From Candidatus Hydrogenedens sp. (GTDB lineage Bacteria; Hydrogenedentota; Hydrogenedentia; Hydrogenedentales; Hydrogenedentaceae), in NCBI GenBank assembly GCA_020216745.1, contig JAIWNQ010000200.1:1-11843 (forward strand): 11,843 nucleotides of DNA, given 5' to 3'. Positions 1-7,176 of the stretch are shown here, in pieces. Each line of letters starts with the position of its first letter. The stretch's first letter is position 1. The translations under genes were made by a program, and so were the position numbers. Below the pieces are notes generated by a model, which saw only the letters and a program-made list of their open reading frames with translations, was not told the DNA's origin and made no database searches.

Positions 1-408
1 ACCACTTGAAGCACCGCTGAAATTAAATGTTGTTGTATTTGAGGTGAATTGACTTCCTGATGATAATATGTAAGAAAGAATTGTTTGAATTGAACATGAA
101 GAGGTAGCGGTAGAAGGAACACCTGCATTTATATCGAAGGTAAATGGTATCGATGGAATGGTTGTCCATACAAATTCAAGTGGAGTTACCCCGTCTGATA
201 TTGTTCCAACCGTAGGAGATACTTGGGGTCCATTTGTGCAACCTAAATATTGCCATCCCGCAGGTATATAACAAGTCAAAGTTAAACTTGTAATATCTCC
301 CCCTGAAGTACCATTGCATGTAATTCTAACTGTTACATTACTCCCAGGAACATAATAATCTCCAGAAACAGTCCCAATAATTTGCTGATTAATCACAATA
401 TTTGTCTC
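1..408 (-). other. Beta-rich domain after the Glu-Gly linker (partial)
   Basis: About 136 residues rich in Thr, Ser, Val and Ile with alternating hydrophobic pattern. Recognisable points are YYVPGSNVTVRITC near its start, YIPAGWQYLG in the middle and FVWTTIPSIPFTFD further on. This layout resembles the DUF11-like or immunoglobulin-like repeats that sit before C-terminal tags in large secreted bacterial proteins, but I cannot assign a family. The domain is not finished within the window. Confidence 0.5.
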
Positions 409-1842
409 GACTGCACCTTCTGGAGTTCCTTCTGGAATACCTTCATTAATTCCTTCAGGTTGCCCTTCAGGACAGGGTCCTGTAGATACTAAGATACTTA
501 CAGAACTATTCTGTATCGCTTGTGTTCCCGCTTGTGGATTCTGGTCTATTATAATTCCAGCACTTACATTATTGTTACACTGATATGTTATTGTTCCCAC
601 ATTCAGGTCTGCCCCTGCAAGTGTATTCCCTGCTGTAGTAATATCTGACCCAATAACATTTGGTACAGTAGTAAGACAAGGTCCTGTTGATACAACAATA
701 TTTACTGCACTTCCTGGCAATACTTGCTCTCCTGGTTCAGGATACTGGTCTATTACTCTACCTACTGCTACTGAATTACTACACTGTTCGGTTGCAGTCC
801 CTACTATTAACCCTGACGAAATGATTGTATTCTCCGCAGAACTTCTCTCCATACCTACAACATTAGGTACAGTATACTGCCATCCAAAGTAAGGGTAGGT
901 CTCATTTTCTACAATGTCCCATACATTAATAAAATCCCATCCTGTAAAAGTCATTTGTTTTTTCATATCAATTGTCGTTTTACCTATCCCCTCATCTGAA
1001 TTACTCTGACCCGAAGCGTTTATATCCCAATAACTATTATTTACTGCTCCATATTCGTTATACCCAACAAAACCTCCAACACGATTCATACCCGAAACAA
1101 GTCCAGCCGAATAACATTCTGTTATTGAACCATCATTCAATCCAACAAAACCACCAATGTTATAAGACGCTCCAGAAACTGCTCCTAATGCGTAGCATTG
1201 CACCACAGTTCCTACGTTCCAGCCTATCAATCCACCAGCATTATCCGCACCAGAAAGTGAACACGTAGAAAAAGATCGCGAAATGTTTCCATTACCACTA
1301 CTATAACTAATATTTACCCCGACCAGACCGCCAAGGTAATTTACTCCTGATACGGCCCCAGAAGAAGAACACTTTGTTATATTCCCTCCACTATTCCAAC
1401 CAACTAAACTACCAACAAAATAATTTCCCGATACATTGGCATTGTCTAACTTTAAGTCAGATACCCAACCACCAGGACCTACATATCCAAACAAACCAAT
1501 ATTATCTTGATTTGAATCATTAATATATAAATTTTTTATAACATGCCCTTTCCCATTAAATCCACCAGTGAATGGTTTTAACGCTGTCCCTATGGGGGCA
1601 AAACCTTTGCCACCATTCCAATTGACTGTATCACTTGCGTCAATATCTTGAGTTAATTCATACGCACCATCTATCGGATATGACACATCATTACCTATTT
1701 TTTGCAAATTATCAATACTGTTGATAGGAATAACTGCATATCCTTGCAAACTTATACAAATCAAAGAAATCCCAAACCAAACAGCACAAATACACTTACT
1801 GCTTAAAAATACCGTTTCTCTTCCCTTCGAAAAGTAATTCAT
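1..1842 (-). CDS. Secreted GLUG-repeat / PASTA-domain protein, 3' end missing (runs off the left edge)
   Basis: An open frame of 614 codons starts at the ATG at 1842 and is still open at position 1. The Shine-Dalgarno site AGGAGAG lies at 1848-1854, five bases upstream. Residues 1-36 form a signal peptide ending in GYA. Residues 37-319 form one GLUG module: an opening with IDNLQKIGND and DIDASDTVNW, about five GLUG repeats of the form GGLVGxN...CYSxGxVSG, and a closing SYWDINASGQ...GWDF...TYPYF. Two PASTA domains follow (about 325-389 and 393-457), each starting PNVxG and ending in STGPC. A short Glu-Gly linker (458-478) leads to a Thr/Ser/Val-rich beta domain with YVPGSNVTV, IPAGWQYLG and FVWTTIPSIPFTF. 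GLUG repeats are known from bacterial surface and adhesin-like proteins and are thought to stack as a beta-helix; PASTA domains bind cell-wall material in some proteins. The exact role here is unknown, and a cell-surface or matrix protein is inferred. It is a paralogue of the gene beginning at 7267. Confidence 0.85.
   Translation of the reverse strand, partial: MNYFSKGRETVFLSSKCICAVWFGISLICISLQGYAVIPINSIDNLQKIGNDVSYPIDGAYELTQDIDASDTVNWNGGKGFAPIGTALKPFTGGFNGKGHVIKNLYINDSNQDNIGLFGYVGPGGWVSDLKLDNANVSGNYFVGSLVGWNSGGNITKCSSSGAVSGVNYLGGLVGVNISYSSGNGNISRSFSTCSLSGADNAGGLIGWNVGTVVQCYALGAVSGASYNIGGFVGLNDGSITECYSAGLVSGMNRVGGFVGYNEYGAVNNSYWDINASGQSNSDEGIGKTTIDMKKQMTFTGWDFINVWDIVENETYPYFGWQYTVPNVVGMERSSAENTIISSGLIVGTATEQCSNSVAVGRVIDQYPEPGEQVLPGSAVNIVVSTGPCLTTVPNVIGSDITTAGNTLAGADLNVGTITYQCNNNVSAGIIIDQNPQAGTQAIQNSSVSILVSTGPCPEGQPEGINEGIPEGTPEGAVETNIVINQQIIGTVSGDYYVPGSNVTVRITCNGTSGGDITSLTLTCYIPAGWQYLGCTNGPQVSPTVGTISDGVTPLEFVWTTIPSIPFTFDINAGVPSTATSSCSIQTILSYILSSGSQFTSNTTTFNFSGASSG
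472..666 (-). other. PASTA domain 2 of the left GLUG protein
   Basis: This tandem second copy begins VPNVIGSD, contains IIIDQNPQAGTQA and ends ILVSTGPC. Its cysteines sit at the same two places as in the first copy (YQCNNN and GPC). It is followed directly by the Glu-Gly linker PEGQPEGINEGIPEG at about 409-471. Confidence 0.75.
676..870 (-). other. PASTA domain 1 of the left GLUG protein
   Basis: The segment begins VPNVVGM and ends IVVSTGPC, with the typical core AGRVIDQYPEPG-like turn (seen here as GRVIDQYPEPGEQV) before the last strand. It carries two cysteines, one in EQCSNS and one in the closing GPC. The match to the PASTA family is by eye. Confidence 0.75.
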
Positions 1843-1912
1843 AGCATCTCTCCTATATTGATTTTTTATTTATAATAAGAAAATTAAAGTTAACTGTTTT
1901 AAATAAACTAAC

Positions 1913-1941
1913 TTTATATTATCTATTAAGGGGGGTGAAAA
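1913..1941 (-). promoter_or_regulatory. Weak candidate promoter for the left GLUG gene
   Basis: On the minus strand TTTTCA (1936-1941) is followed after 17 bases by TATAAA (1913-1918). The spacer contains the C6 run. The -35 box matches only four of six bases, and the AT content makes chance matches common. Confidence 0.25.
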
Positions 1942-2131
1942 TATAACTTACAATAAGTAATCAAAATATATTTGACTGCCTTCCTACCATATTATTATGG
2001 CAACTATTTTTTTATTATACAAATACGTTCCTTTATGTGAAAAAGAAATAAGATAAATAATCTCACCTTTTTCCATCGATTTATCTACATTACTTTATAT
2101 CATATCGTGTCAGGAATTTCAAATTACAGTC

Positions 2132-2159
2132 TTGAAAGAGATGTTACCATAATCATAAT
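2132..2159 (+). promoter_or_regulatory. Candidate sigma70-type promoter for the YkgJ-ThuA pair
   Basis: TTGAAA (2132-2137) and CATAAT (2154-2159) are separated by 16 bases; each box differs from consensus at one position. It would give a leader of roughly 140 bases before the ATG at 2308. A second candidate lies closer to the gene. Confidence 0.35.
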
Positions 2160-2260
2160 AGAAATTTTTTATAAAGATATGTTATAACAATCGTCATTCA
2201 AAAAATAGAATTTAGTTCTAAAAAGCAGTTGTTAGTAAAAAAATCGAATAAATAGGGATA

Positions 2261-2288
2261 TTGACCAATAATTTTTTACAAATATGAA
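2261..2288 (+). promoter_or_regulatory. Alternative promoter candidate for the YkgJ-ThuA pair
   Basis: TTGACC (2261-2266) is followed after 16 bases by TATGAA (2283-2288). The -35 box is good, the -10 box is only four of six. Transcription would start almost on top of the weak AGGA ribosome site at 2292-2295, which makes this less likely than the upstream candidate. Confidence 0.25.
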
Positions 2289-2307
2289 ATCAGGATGTTT
2301 TTAAGAT

Positions 2308-2880
2308 ATGGGAATAAAGGTTGTTCATTTTAAGTGCCATCATTGTGGTCATTGTTGCCGAGATGTTATTTGTTGTCCGACACCATTCGATGTAATTCAG
2401 ATAGTTAAGGCAACAAATTTAAGTCCAAAAGAGTTTTTAGAATTTGTAACGCCTGAAGATATTCAGGGTATTGCCAAGTCTGACCCGACATGGCTTAAAG
2501 TTAATGGTAAAAAGTATATGATGGCTCTGAAACGAACTCAGAAAGGATGTTTTTTCCGCGACACTAAAAATGGTTTTTGCAAGGTATATCACCACCGCCC
2601 TTTATTATGCAGGTTATTTCCATTTAAATTGAGACAAAAAAGGTCTGGCGAGGTTCATTCATTCTCATTACACAAAGATGTTGGCTGTCCAAAACATCGT
2701 GATGGTCTGGTAAATGTTGAAGAACTAACAAAAATATGGGAAGAAGACCAAGAACACCAACAGGATTACCAGGAGTTAGTCGCATATTTTAATAGTCAAC
2801 ATAAATCTGCAAACACACCATTTGACTTTATTGATTTATTCGTGGTGATAATAAAAAGTAAACGAATAAGTACAAAATAA
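2308..2880 (+). CDS. YkgJ-like cysteine-cluster protein (putative metal-binding)
   Basis: This 190-residue protein starts with the hallmark CHHCGHCC (C10, C13, C16, C17), followed by CC at 22-23, then GCFF at 81, FCKVYHHRPLLCRLFPF with C91 and C101, and C127 in VGCPKH. The order CxxCGxCC ... GCxF ... CxxYxxRPxxCRxFPF is the pattern of the YkgJ/UPF0153 family, annotated as zinc- or iron-chelating, whose substrate and partner are not generally established. No signal peptide or membrane segment is seen, so it should be cytoplasmic. The ATG at 2308 has only a weak upstream AGGA (2292-2295). An earlier ATG at 2284 is out of frame and stops after six codons. The C-terminal 60 residues are charged and not obviously part of the family core. 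The ThuA-like gene starts 38 bases downstream on the same strand, so co-transcription is likely. Confidence 0.85.
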   Translation: MGIKVVHFKCHHCGHCCRDVICCPTPFDVIQIVKATNLSPKEFLEFVTPEDIQGIAKSDPTWLKVNGKKYMMALKRTQKGCFFRDTKNGFCKVYHHRPLLCRLFPFKLRQKRSGEVHSFSLHKDVGCPKHRDGLVNVEELTKIWEEDQEHQQDYQELVAYFNSQHKSANTPFDFIDLFVVIIKSKRISTK

Positions 2881-2918
2881 AGAAAAGAAAACGAAAAATT
2901 AACAGAAGGAATTTAACA

Positions 2919-3758
2919 ATGAAGACCATCCTCATACTCACATTAGCCATTGCCTTTTTATTATCCACCAATGTCGGTGGTGCAGAACCATTAAAGGTTC
3001 TTTATCTCACCAAATCTTCAGGTTTCGAACATAGTGTAGTGAAACGAGAAAACAATCAACTTTCCTTTTCCGAAAAAATTTTAGTAGAGTTGGGAAATAA
3101 AAATGGTTGGCAGGTCGAGTGCACTAAAGATGCCTCAAAAATCAATGCTGAGAATTTAAATAATTACGATGTCGTAATTTTTTATACCTCTGGCGATTTA
3201 ACAGAAGCAGGTACTGATGGACAACCCCCTATGAAGTCCGAAGGGGAACAAGAACTAATTAAATGGATACAGAATGGAGGTGGTTTTATTGGTATACATC
3301 CAGCAAACGACAGTTTCCATTCTAAGGGGGATAAGATAAGTGATTATGTAAAAATGTTAGGAGGTGAATTCGCAACACATGGCAAACAATTCAAAGGAAA
3401 ACTCGAAATTGTAAGTAAAGGACATCCCGCCTTAGGAAACTTCCCCGATGGCTGGGAAACAGAAGAAGAATGGTATTTGATGAAAAATATGAACAAAGAA
3501 ATCATGCATGTGTTGATATTACTAAATCCAGGTGAAGAACGGAAGAAACAGGAAATGTATAATGTCCCGAGTTATCCGATTGTTTGGTGTCATGAATTTG
3601 GAAAGGGACGAGTAGTATATAATGGATTGGGTCATCGCGAAGATGTTTGGGAAAGTTCCCAATATCAAGAACTCCTAAAGTCAAATATCATTTGGGCAAG
3701 TGGACAAGGTCCTGCTCAGGCAGAACCCAACTACCAAAAGGTGATGCCAGAAAAATAA
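2919..3758 (+). CDS. Secreted ThuA-domain protein (trehalose-utilisation-like)
   Basis: This 279-residue protein has an N-terminal signal peptide (about 1-22, cleavage near GGA|EP) and then a ThuA-like domain. Family landmarks in order are LKVLYLTKSSGFEHS (25-39), a loop YDVVIFYTSGDL (83-94), GGGFIGIHPANDSFH (120-134), LGGEFATHGKQFKG (147-160), GHPALGNFPDGWETEEEWY (168-186), YPIVWCHEFGKGRVVYNGLGH (219-239) and a closing SNIIWASG. ThuA domains have a class I glutamine-amidotransferase-like fold and are linked to sugar catabolism, often being exported and found next to carbohydrate-processing genes; the reaction is mostly uncharacterised. The length fits a single-domain member. The start is supported by AGAAGGA at 2904-2910, eight bases before the ATG. 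No sugar hydrolase or dehydrogenase lies beside it here, so its substrate cannot be inferred. It is probably the second gene of an operon with the YkgJ-like gene. Confidence 0.88.
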   Translation: MKTILILTLAIAFLLSTNVGGAEPLKVLYLTKSSGFEHSVVKRENNQLSFSEKILVELGNKNGWQVECTKDASKINAENLNNYDVVIFYTSGDLTEAGTDGQPPMKSEGEQELIKWIQNGGGFIGIHPANDSFHSKGDKISDYVKMLGGEFATHGKQFKGKLEIVSKGHPALGNFPDGWETEEEWYLMKNMNKEIMHVLILLNPGEERKKQEMYNVPSYPIVWCHEFGKGRVVYNGLGHREDVWESSQYQELLKSNIIWASGQGPAQAEPNYQKVMPEK

Positions 3759-3793
3759 AGACTAAGCCAATCCTTGCTCTTTATATTGTTTTC

Positions 3794-3836
3794 AAAAAAA
3801 TTCTGCCTGCTTTAACTAATAAAATTTGAGAGCAGG
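3794..3836 (-). terminator. Candidate intrinsic terminator for the minus-strand operon
   Basis: Read on the minus strand, CCTGCT (3831-3836) pairs with AGCAGG (3806-3811) around a 19-base loop that contains the stop codon of the 514-residue gene; a run of seven T follows five bases later (3794-3800). The stem is short and the loop large. The position at the convergent gene ends fits a terminator, but the structure is weak. Confidence 0.4.
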
Positions 3837-5356
3837 ATTATTGTTGTTGCCTCGTATAAAGCAGCGATAGCAAGCAAACATGCAGAGGCAAGAGTCGCAG
3901 AGATTAGAATACGGAAACCCTTTGTAAATTTCATCAAACAATTTTTCCGTGTAAATAAAACGTTCCAGACATAATATGTCCAGAGTAAAACGGCAAAAAC
4001 AGCCAATATATATGCCTCTAATTCCAAAACAATAGTTATAGAATGAAATGTCAGTCGCACAGCCGTTCCTGCCCAAATAGGAGCCATTGCATAACCTGCA
4101 AATGCAAAGCTAACCAAATTCTTCAATACCCCTAATAGAAATGGAGGGATAGAAATAAGTATTGTTAATAAAAATGTTTGAACCCAGAAATTGTTGTGAA
4201 ATGTATTAATTGCCGCTTGGAGAATATCGCCCCGTTCATATGCCTCCCCGATATATTGTAAGTTTCCCTCAGAGAACACCTGATTAATGTAATAAATAAT
4301 AAGCCGATGTGTTTCAGGCTCATAAAGAGCGGTAAAAAGATTGATGAAGAAAACTGCATAAAAAAAAGTATTTACAAACCGAAAGAATCTCCTGTGCTCT
4401 TTTATCTCATGAAAAAGCGGACCCAATAATAACGTAGGTGGATTTGCTAACCGTATGTAAAACAAGGCAAGAATCTCCCTGAATGACCAACAAATGATTA
4501 ATAAACTTAATGCTGTAGCAATTGCAAAGAGAGCAGAGGTGCGAATTTGAAGTCCAGAAATGCCTTGTCGTATATCAATCTTCTTAACCTTCTCCGCATC
4601 GAGGGAATGTAGTATAGAGATTAATGTTTCATTATCAGGAAAGAAAAAACCTATACTTATCGTAGTGGGTATTTTTAAGATGTTTTCAATCGGTATCACA
4701 TAAGCACCTACAAAAGGTGCACAATCTTTAGACAATACCCCGACTACCGTATATGTCTCCTCACCAACATTAAATGGCTCCGTTGGTGCCAAATCTCCTG
4801 CTAATGCTTCACGTTTTCCTGGTTCTGGTAACCTGCCAGAGGCTAACATGGGAAGAAATGTATTTGCTGGCTTTAGCCAGATAAACGCAGGGTAAGGAAT
4901 ACTTGGTATATTTTTTTCATCACCAAGTTCAATCTTTTTTAACATTTGAACAATCGTATCCTCCCCTCTATCCTCTGCATTACAAACATTTGGAATTACA
5001 ATTACCTGCTCCACGTCTTTATTATCAGCAATCTTGTCAGAAACTTCATTAATAATGTCCTCCTCCCAAAGAATAGCACCCCGAGACCATGGCTTTTTCC
5101 GCAGTTGTTTATCTTCCCAGTGACCTATCAAGAAAAGTAAAAGAATCCCCAACAATAACCACCGAAATAGATTTTCACCCTTTAATCGCACATTACCATT
5201 GGGAAAAGGTGTGGGCGGAACATCCGAAGATATTCTATTTTCCTCTATGTTTATTGGTTCTGCCTTGATTTCGGTTGTAGGAGGTATTGAATGTTCGGGG
5301 AAGTCCCCAGAACCATCTCGGATATGCTCTTCATCTGAATTAAAATGTTCACTCAT
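3812..5356 (-). CDS. Multi-pass membrane protein: MacB-like periplasmic domain plus SpoIIM-like membrane region
   Basis: This 514-residue protein has an acidic, proline-rich N-terminus (1-60) and a first membrane helix at about 62-79. An extracytoplasmic segment (about 80-270) contains ASGRLPEPGKREALAGDLA (172-190) and FNVGEETYTVVGVL (195-208), the wording of MacB-type periplasmic core domains of ABC exporters. Further helices lie at about 274-298, 326-345, 391-413, 415-435, 441-468 and 479-510. The last block, from HNNFWVQTFLLTI through FHSITIVLELEAYILAVFAVLLW to the end, resembles SpoIIM (DUF95) proteins, with E445-L446 and A448 at the usual HG..EL.A position. No ABC ATPase gene is next to it and no FtsX domain is seen. 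Function is unknown; a membrane transport or envelope role is inferred. It follows the ceramidase-like gene by 22 bases with AAGG six bases before the ATG, so the two are probably one operon. Confidence 0.8.
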   Translation of the reverse strand: MSEHFNSDEEHIRDGSGDFPEHSIPPTTEIKAEPINIEENRISSDVPPTPFPNGNVRLKGENLFRWLLLGILLLFLIGHWEDKQLRKKPWSRGAILWEEDIINEVSDKIADNKDVEQVIVIPNVCNAEDRGEDTIVQMLKKIELGDEKNIPSIPYPAFIWLKPANTFLPMLASGRLPEPGKREALAGDLAPTEPFNVGEETYTVVGVLSKDCAPFVGAYVIPIENILKIPTTISIGFFFPDNETLISILHSLDAEKVKKIDIRQGISGLQIRTSALFAIATALSLLIICWSFREILALFYIRLANPPTLLLGPLFHEIKEHRRFFRFVNTFFYAVFFINLFTALYEPETHRLIIYYINQVFSEGNLQYIGEAYERGDILQAAINTFHNNFWVQTFLLTILISIPPFLLGVLKNLVSFAFAGYAMAPIWAGTAVRLTFHSITIVLELEAYILAVFAVLLWTYYVWNVLFTRKNCLMKFTKGFRILISATLASACLLAIAALYEATTIILLSNFIS

Positions 5357-5378
5357 AACTCGCCTTATAATATAATTC

Positions 5379-6779
5379 TTACAAACCCGCTTGTTTTATA
5401 TTAGGAAATAGGGTAAGCATACTTTTTTCAAAGAGGTCTTTCATAAAAGCCTCACACGATGGACCAAACCAGCTCATCAACCCTGTCTCGTAATTCAAAG
5501 GTTCTTGCCAGTAATAACGGTCTGGAGAGAGGTATCCACAATAAGCCCCAGAAAAACTCGTAGTCCAGAGGTCTATGTCCATTGTGCCCGCAGTCATTTT
5601 CCATACTCGACTAATTTCACCACTAAAATCAAACGGCAAGCCGACTAAAAGAACATCCCCAACCCTACACGCCTGGAACCAACCATAAGGAGGTACTCCC
5701 ATAATCTTACCAGCCAGAGGAGATAATCGCCATTTTATACTTACAGGTCGTACTTGGAACGGAGGCATATACACAAGAAAAGCAAAAGAAGCAACTTCAA
5801 CATGGTCTTCAAATGTTAAAGATTGAGAATTATCCAACACAAGTTGTCCCAATTGATTCCCCATAGCTAAAACCCTCGACTCTGCATCCGGAGCATCCGG
5901 AGCCCTCGGTCCACTTGAACCTAAAGCACCTCCTAAATAAATGGCTGTCGTTTTCGGTTGATGCTCTATAAAACGTTGAAGAGCACCAGGATATTCAGCA
6001 CTAAATTGCATCATGTCATCATCATAATTCGTTGGATGTGCTGAAAAACGAACCACGTAACAGCGATTTCCACTATTCTGTTCTACTACCATAAAATTCA
6101 GGTCTGAATCAACAGGTTCTTTTCGTGTTCGGTTACGAATAAAATCACCAGCATCCACGTTACCTGTCGCAATTTTTGCAGGTTCCATCTTGTTGTAAGC
6201 TTCAATAATCGCTTCCGCAATATATTTAGCAAGGTGCTCCACAACTGCAGGGTTATATTTACCACCCGTAATTTTCCCTGCAACACCAGGTGCCCATGCT
6301 CCAGGTCCACAATGCGTATGACTCGCAGTAAAGTATAACTGTTCCGATGTAAGTGGCGTTTTTTGACCAACCTGCTGACGCACTTTCTCCGCAATATTCG
6401 GAGGAACCAACAATAAATCTGTACCAACAATAACAACAGTATCCTCACCATCACTTAAAGCAATGGCTTTAGCATACAATTCATCATGCACACCTGTGGA
6501 AGGTTTTCCATTCCGTGCAGAATATCCACCAAGCGGTGTGCCAATAGGTGGTGTTATTATCTGGCTTGACCAACCAGCCTTCAAAAGACCAGGAGAATCC
6601 GAAATATGCGTTTTTCTCGCAGATGCTTGCAATTCGTCTATACTTTTCTGGTAATAACGTGCCGACTTAAAGTCCGTAGTCCGATACACTGGCCACGGTC
6701 CTATCACCAATAAGAAAGTGCCTACCAAAAGCAAAATAACAACAATAATAACCAACAAAATTTTCTTTAATCGTGCCAT
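5379..6779 (-). CDS. Membrane-anchored neutral/alkaline ceramidase-like protein
   Basis: This 466-residue protein has an uncleaved-looking N-terminal membrane helix (about 5-28) and then a domain of the neutral/alkaline non-lysosomal ceramidase N-terminal family. Landmarks are LLKAGWSSQIITPPIGTPLGGY (65-86), LYAKAIALSDG, VVIVGTDLLLVP (115-126), FTASHTHCGPGAW (150-162), RFSAHPTNYD (244-253) and LGGALGSSGPRAPD. The histidines H154/H156 and H248 fit the zinc ligands of the family. The later family motif, usually Pro-Gly-Glu, reads LPFDF (381-385), so Asp384 may replace the Glu ligand. Characterised ceramidases hydrolyse ceramide to sphingosine and fatty acid and carry a C-terminal domain that this shorter protein lacks, so its real substrate may differ. 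The start at 6779 has GGAGG (6788-6792) eight bases upstream. It is the first gene of the pair with the 514-residue membrane protein. Confidence 0.87.
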   Translation of the reverse strand: MARLKKILLVIIVVILLLVGTFLLVIGPWPVYRTTDFKSARYYQKSIDELQASARKTHISDSPGLLKAGWSSQIITPPIGTPLGGYSARNGKPSTGVHDELYAKAIALSDGEDTVVIVGTDLLLVPPNIAEKVRQQVGQKTPLTSEQLYFTASHTHCGPGAWAPGVAGKITGGKYNPAVVEHLAKYIAEAIIEAYNKMEPAKIATGNVDAGDFIRNRTRKEPVDSDLNFMVVEQNSGNRCYVVRFSAHPTNYDDDMMQFSAEYPGALQRFIEHQPKTTAIYLGGALGSSGPRAPDAPDAESRVLAMGNQLGQLVLDNSQSLTFEDHVEVASFAFLVYMPPFQVRPVSIKWRLSPLAGKIMGVPPYGWFQACRVGDVLLVGLPFDFSGEISRVWKMTAGTMDIDLWTTSFSGAYCGYLSPDRYYWQEPLNYETGLMSWFGPSCEAFMKDLFEKSMLTLFPNIKQAGL

Positions 6780-6811
6780 GAAGAATACCTCCAGTATATT
6801 CTTAAATTTAA

Positions 6812-6839
6812 ATTATACGAACCAAAATTGCTAACTCAA
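6812..6839 (-). promoter_or_regulatory. Candidate promoter for the ceramidase-like operon
   Basis: On the minus strand TTGAGT (6834-6839) is followed after 16 bases by a perfect TATAAT (6812-6817). Transcription would start near 6805, leaving about 25 bases before the ATG with the GGAGG site inside, which is a natural arrangement. Confidence 0.5.
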
Positions 6840-6946
6840 AATTCCTTCCATATACATATATTCAAAAACTAAAACCATATTTTAACATATAATAGACCAT
6901 TTATGCGTCGTTAAGTTTCCTTCTATATCATAAATAAACATATCTC

Positions 6947-6973
6947 AAAAATTTTTTTTACAAAAAAATTTTT
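6947..6973. repeat. Perfect 12-bp inverted repeat made only of A and T
   Basis: Arms A5T7 at 6947-6958 and A7T5 at 6962-6973 are perfect reverse complements around the three-base loop TAC. The right edge of the left arm and the loop overlap the -35 box of the plus-strand promoter. A-tracts of this kind bend DNA, and upstream A/T tracts can act as UP elements. Confidence 0.85.
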
Positions 6974-6985
6974 ATTTGGTATAAT
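6957..6985 (+). promoter_or_regulatory. Strong candidate sigma70-type promoter for the giant GLUG gene
   Basis: TTTACA (6957-6962, five of six) and a perfect TATAAT (6980-6985) are separated by exactly 17 bases, and TGG directly before the -10 box gives an extended -10. This is the best promoter match in the window. The expected start is near 6992, giving a leader of about 275 bases before the ATG at 7267. Confidence 0.6.
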
Positions 6986-7162
6986 ATATATGTTATGTAT
7001 AATGCACGTATACTATAAAGTAAAAAATATTCTTGGTGTTATGTTCTTTCAAAAAACACTAAAAAGAAATGCTGTGTGTAAAAGTTAATCGAAAAAAGGA
7101 AAATTAAAACACAAAAAAAGCAGAAAAAAGAAATTTTGACTGGTTAAGTATGATGTGTATAC

Positions 7163-7176
7163 CTCTAACGTTAGAG
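7163..7176. promoter_or_regulatory. Perfect 14-bp palindrome in the leader (possible operator or hairpin)
   Basis: CTCTAACGTTAGAG reads the same on both strands and lies about 90 bases before the start codon of the giant GLUG gene and about 170 bases after the predicted transcription start. It could be a binding site for a dimeric regulator; as RNA it has no natural loop unless the centre opens. Function is not known. Confidence 0.4.

Larger units (their letters stand above)
1843..2307. other. Divergent intergenic region, AT-rich, no gene seen
   Basis: These 465 bases separate the minus-strand GLUG gene from the plus-strand YkgJ-like gene. No open frame of useful length with a ribosome site was found. 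Visible items are a run of six G at 1930-1935, an 8-bp inverted repeat AGATAAAT/ATTTATCT at 2051-2058 and 2079-2086 with a 20-base spacer, and the promoter candidates listed separately. In DNA this AT-rich, promoter look-alikes and short inverted repeats are expected by chance, so most of the region is best described as unassigned. Confidence 0.7.

Noticed and set aside
972..1268. A 98-codon open frame on the plus strand
   Set aside because: It lies wholly inside the minus-strand GLUG gene, has an Asn/Gln/His/Leu-rich composition typical of a shadow frame and shows no domain.
2051..2086. Inverted repeat AGATAAAT/ATTTATCT as a terminator or operator
   Set aside because: The arms are only 8 bp, AT-rich and 20 bases apart, with no T-run next to it; such repeats are expected by chance in this composition.
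6947..6973. The all-AT hairpin read as an intrinsic terminator
   Set aside because: There are no G-C pairs in the stem and it lies in the middle of a divergent region where no gene ends, overlapping a promoter.
7041..7088. A 15-codon open frame (ATG to TAA) in the leader of the giant GLUG gene, considered as a leader peptide
   Set aside because: It has no Shine-Dalgarno site (upstream bases are TCTTGGTGTT), no run of a regulatory amino acid and no attenuator-like hairpin after it; short frames are expected by chance.
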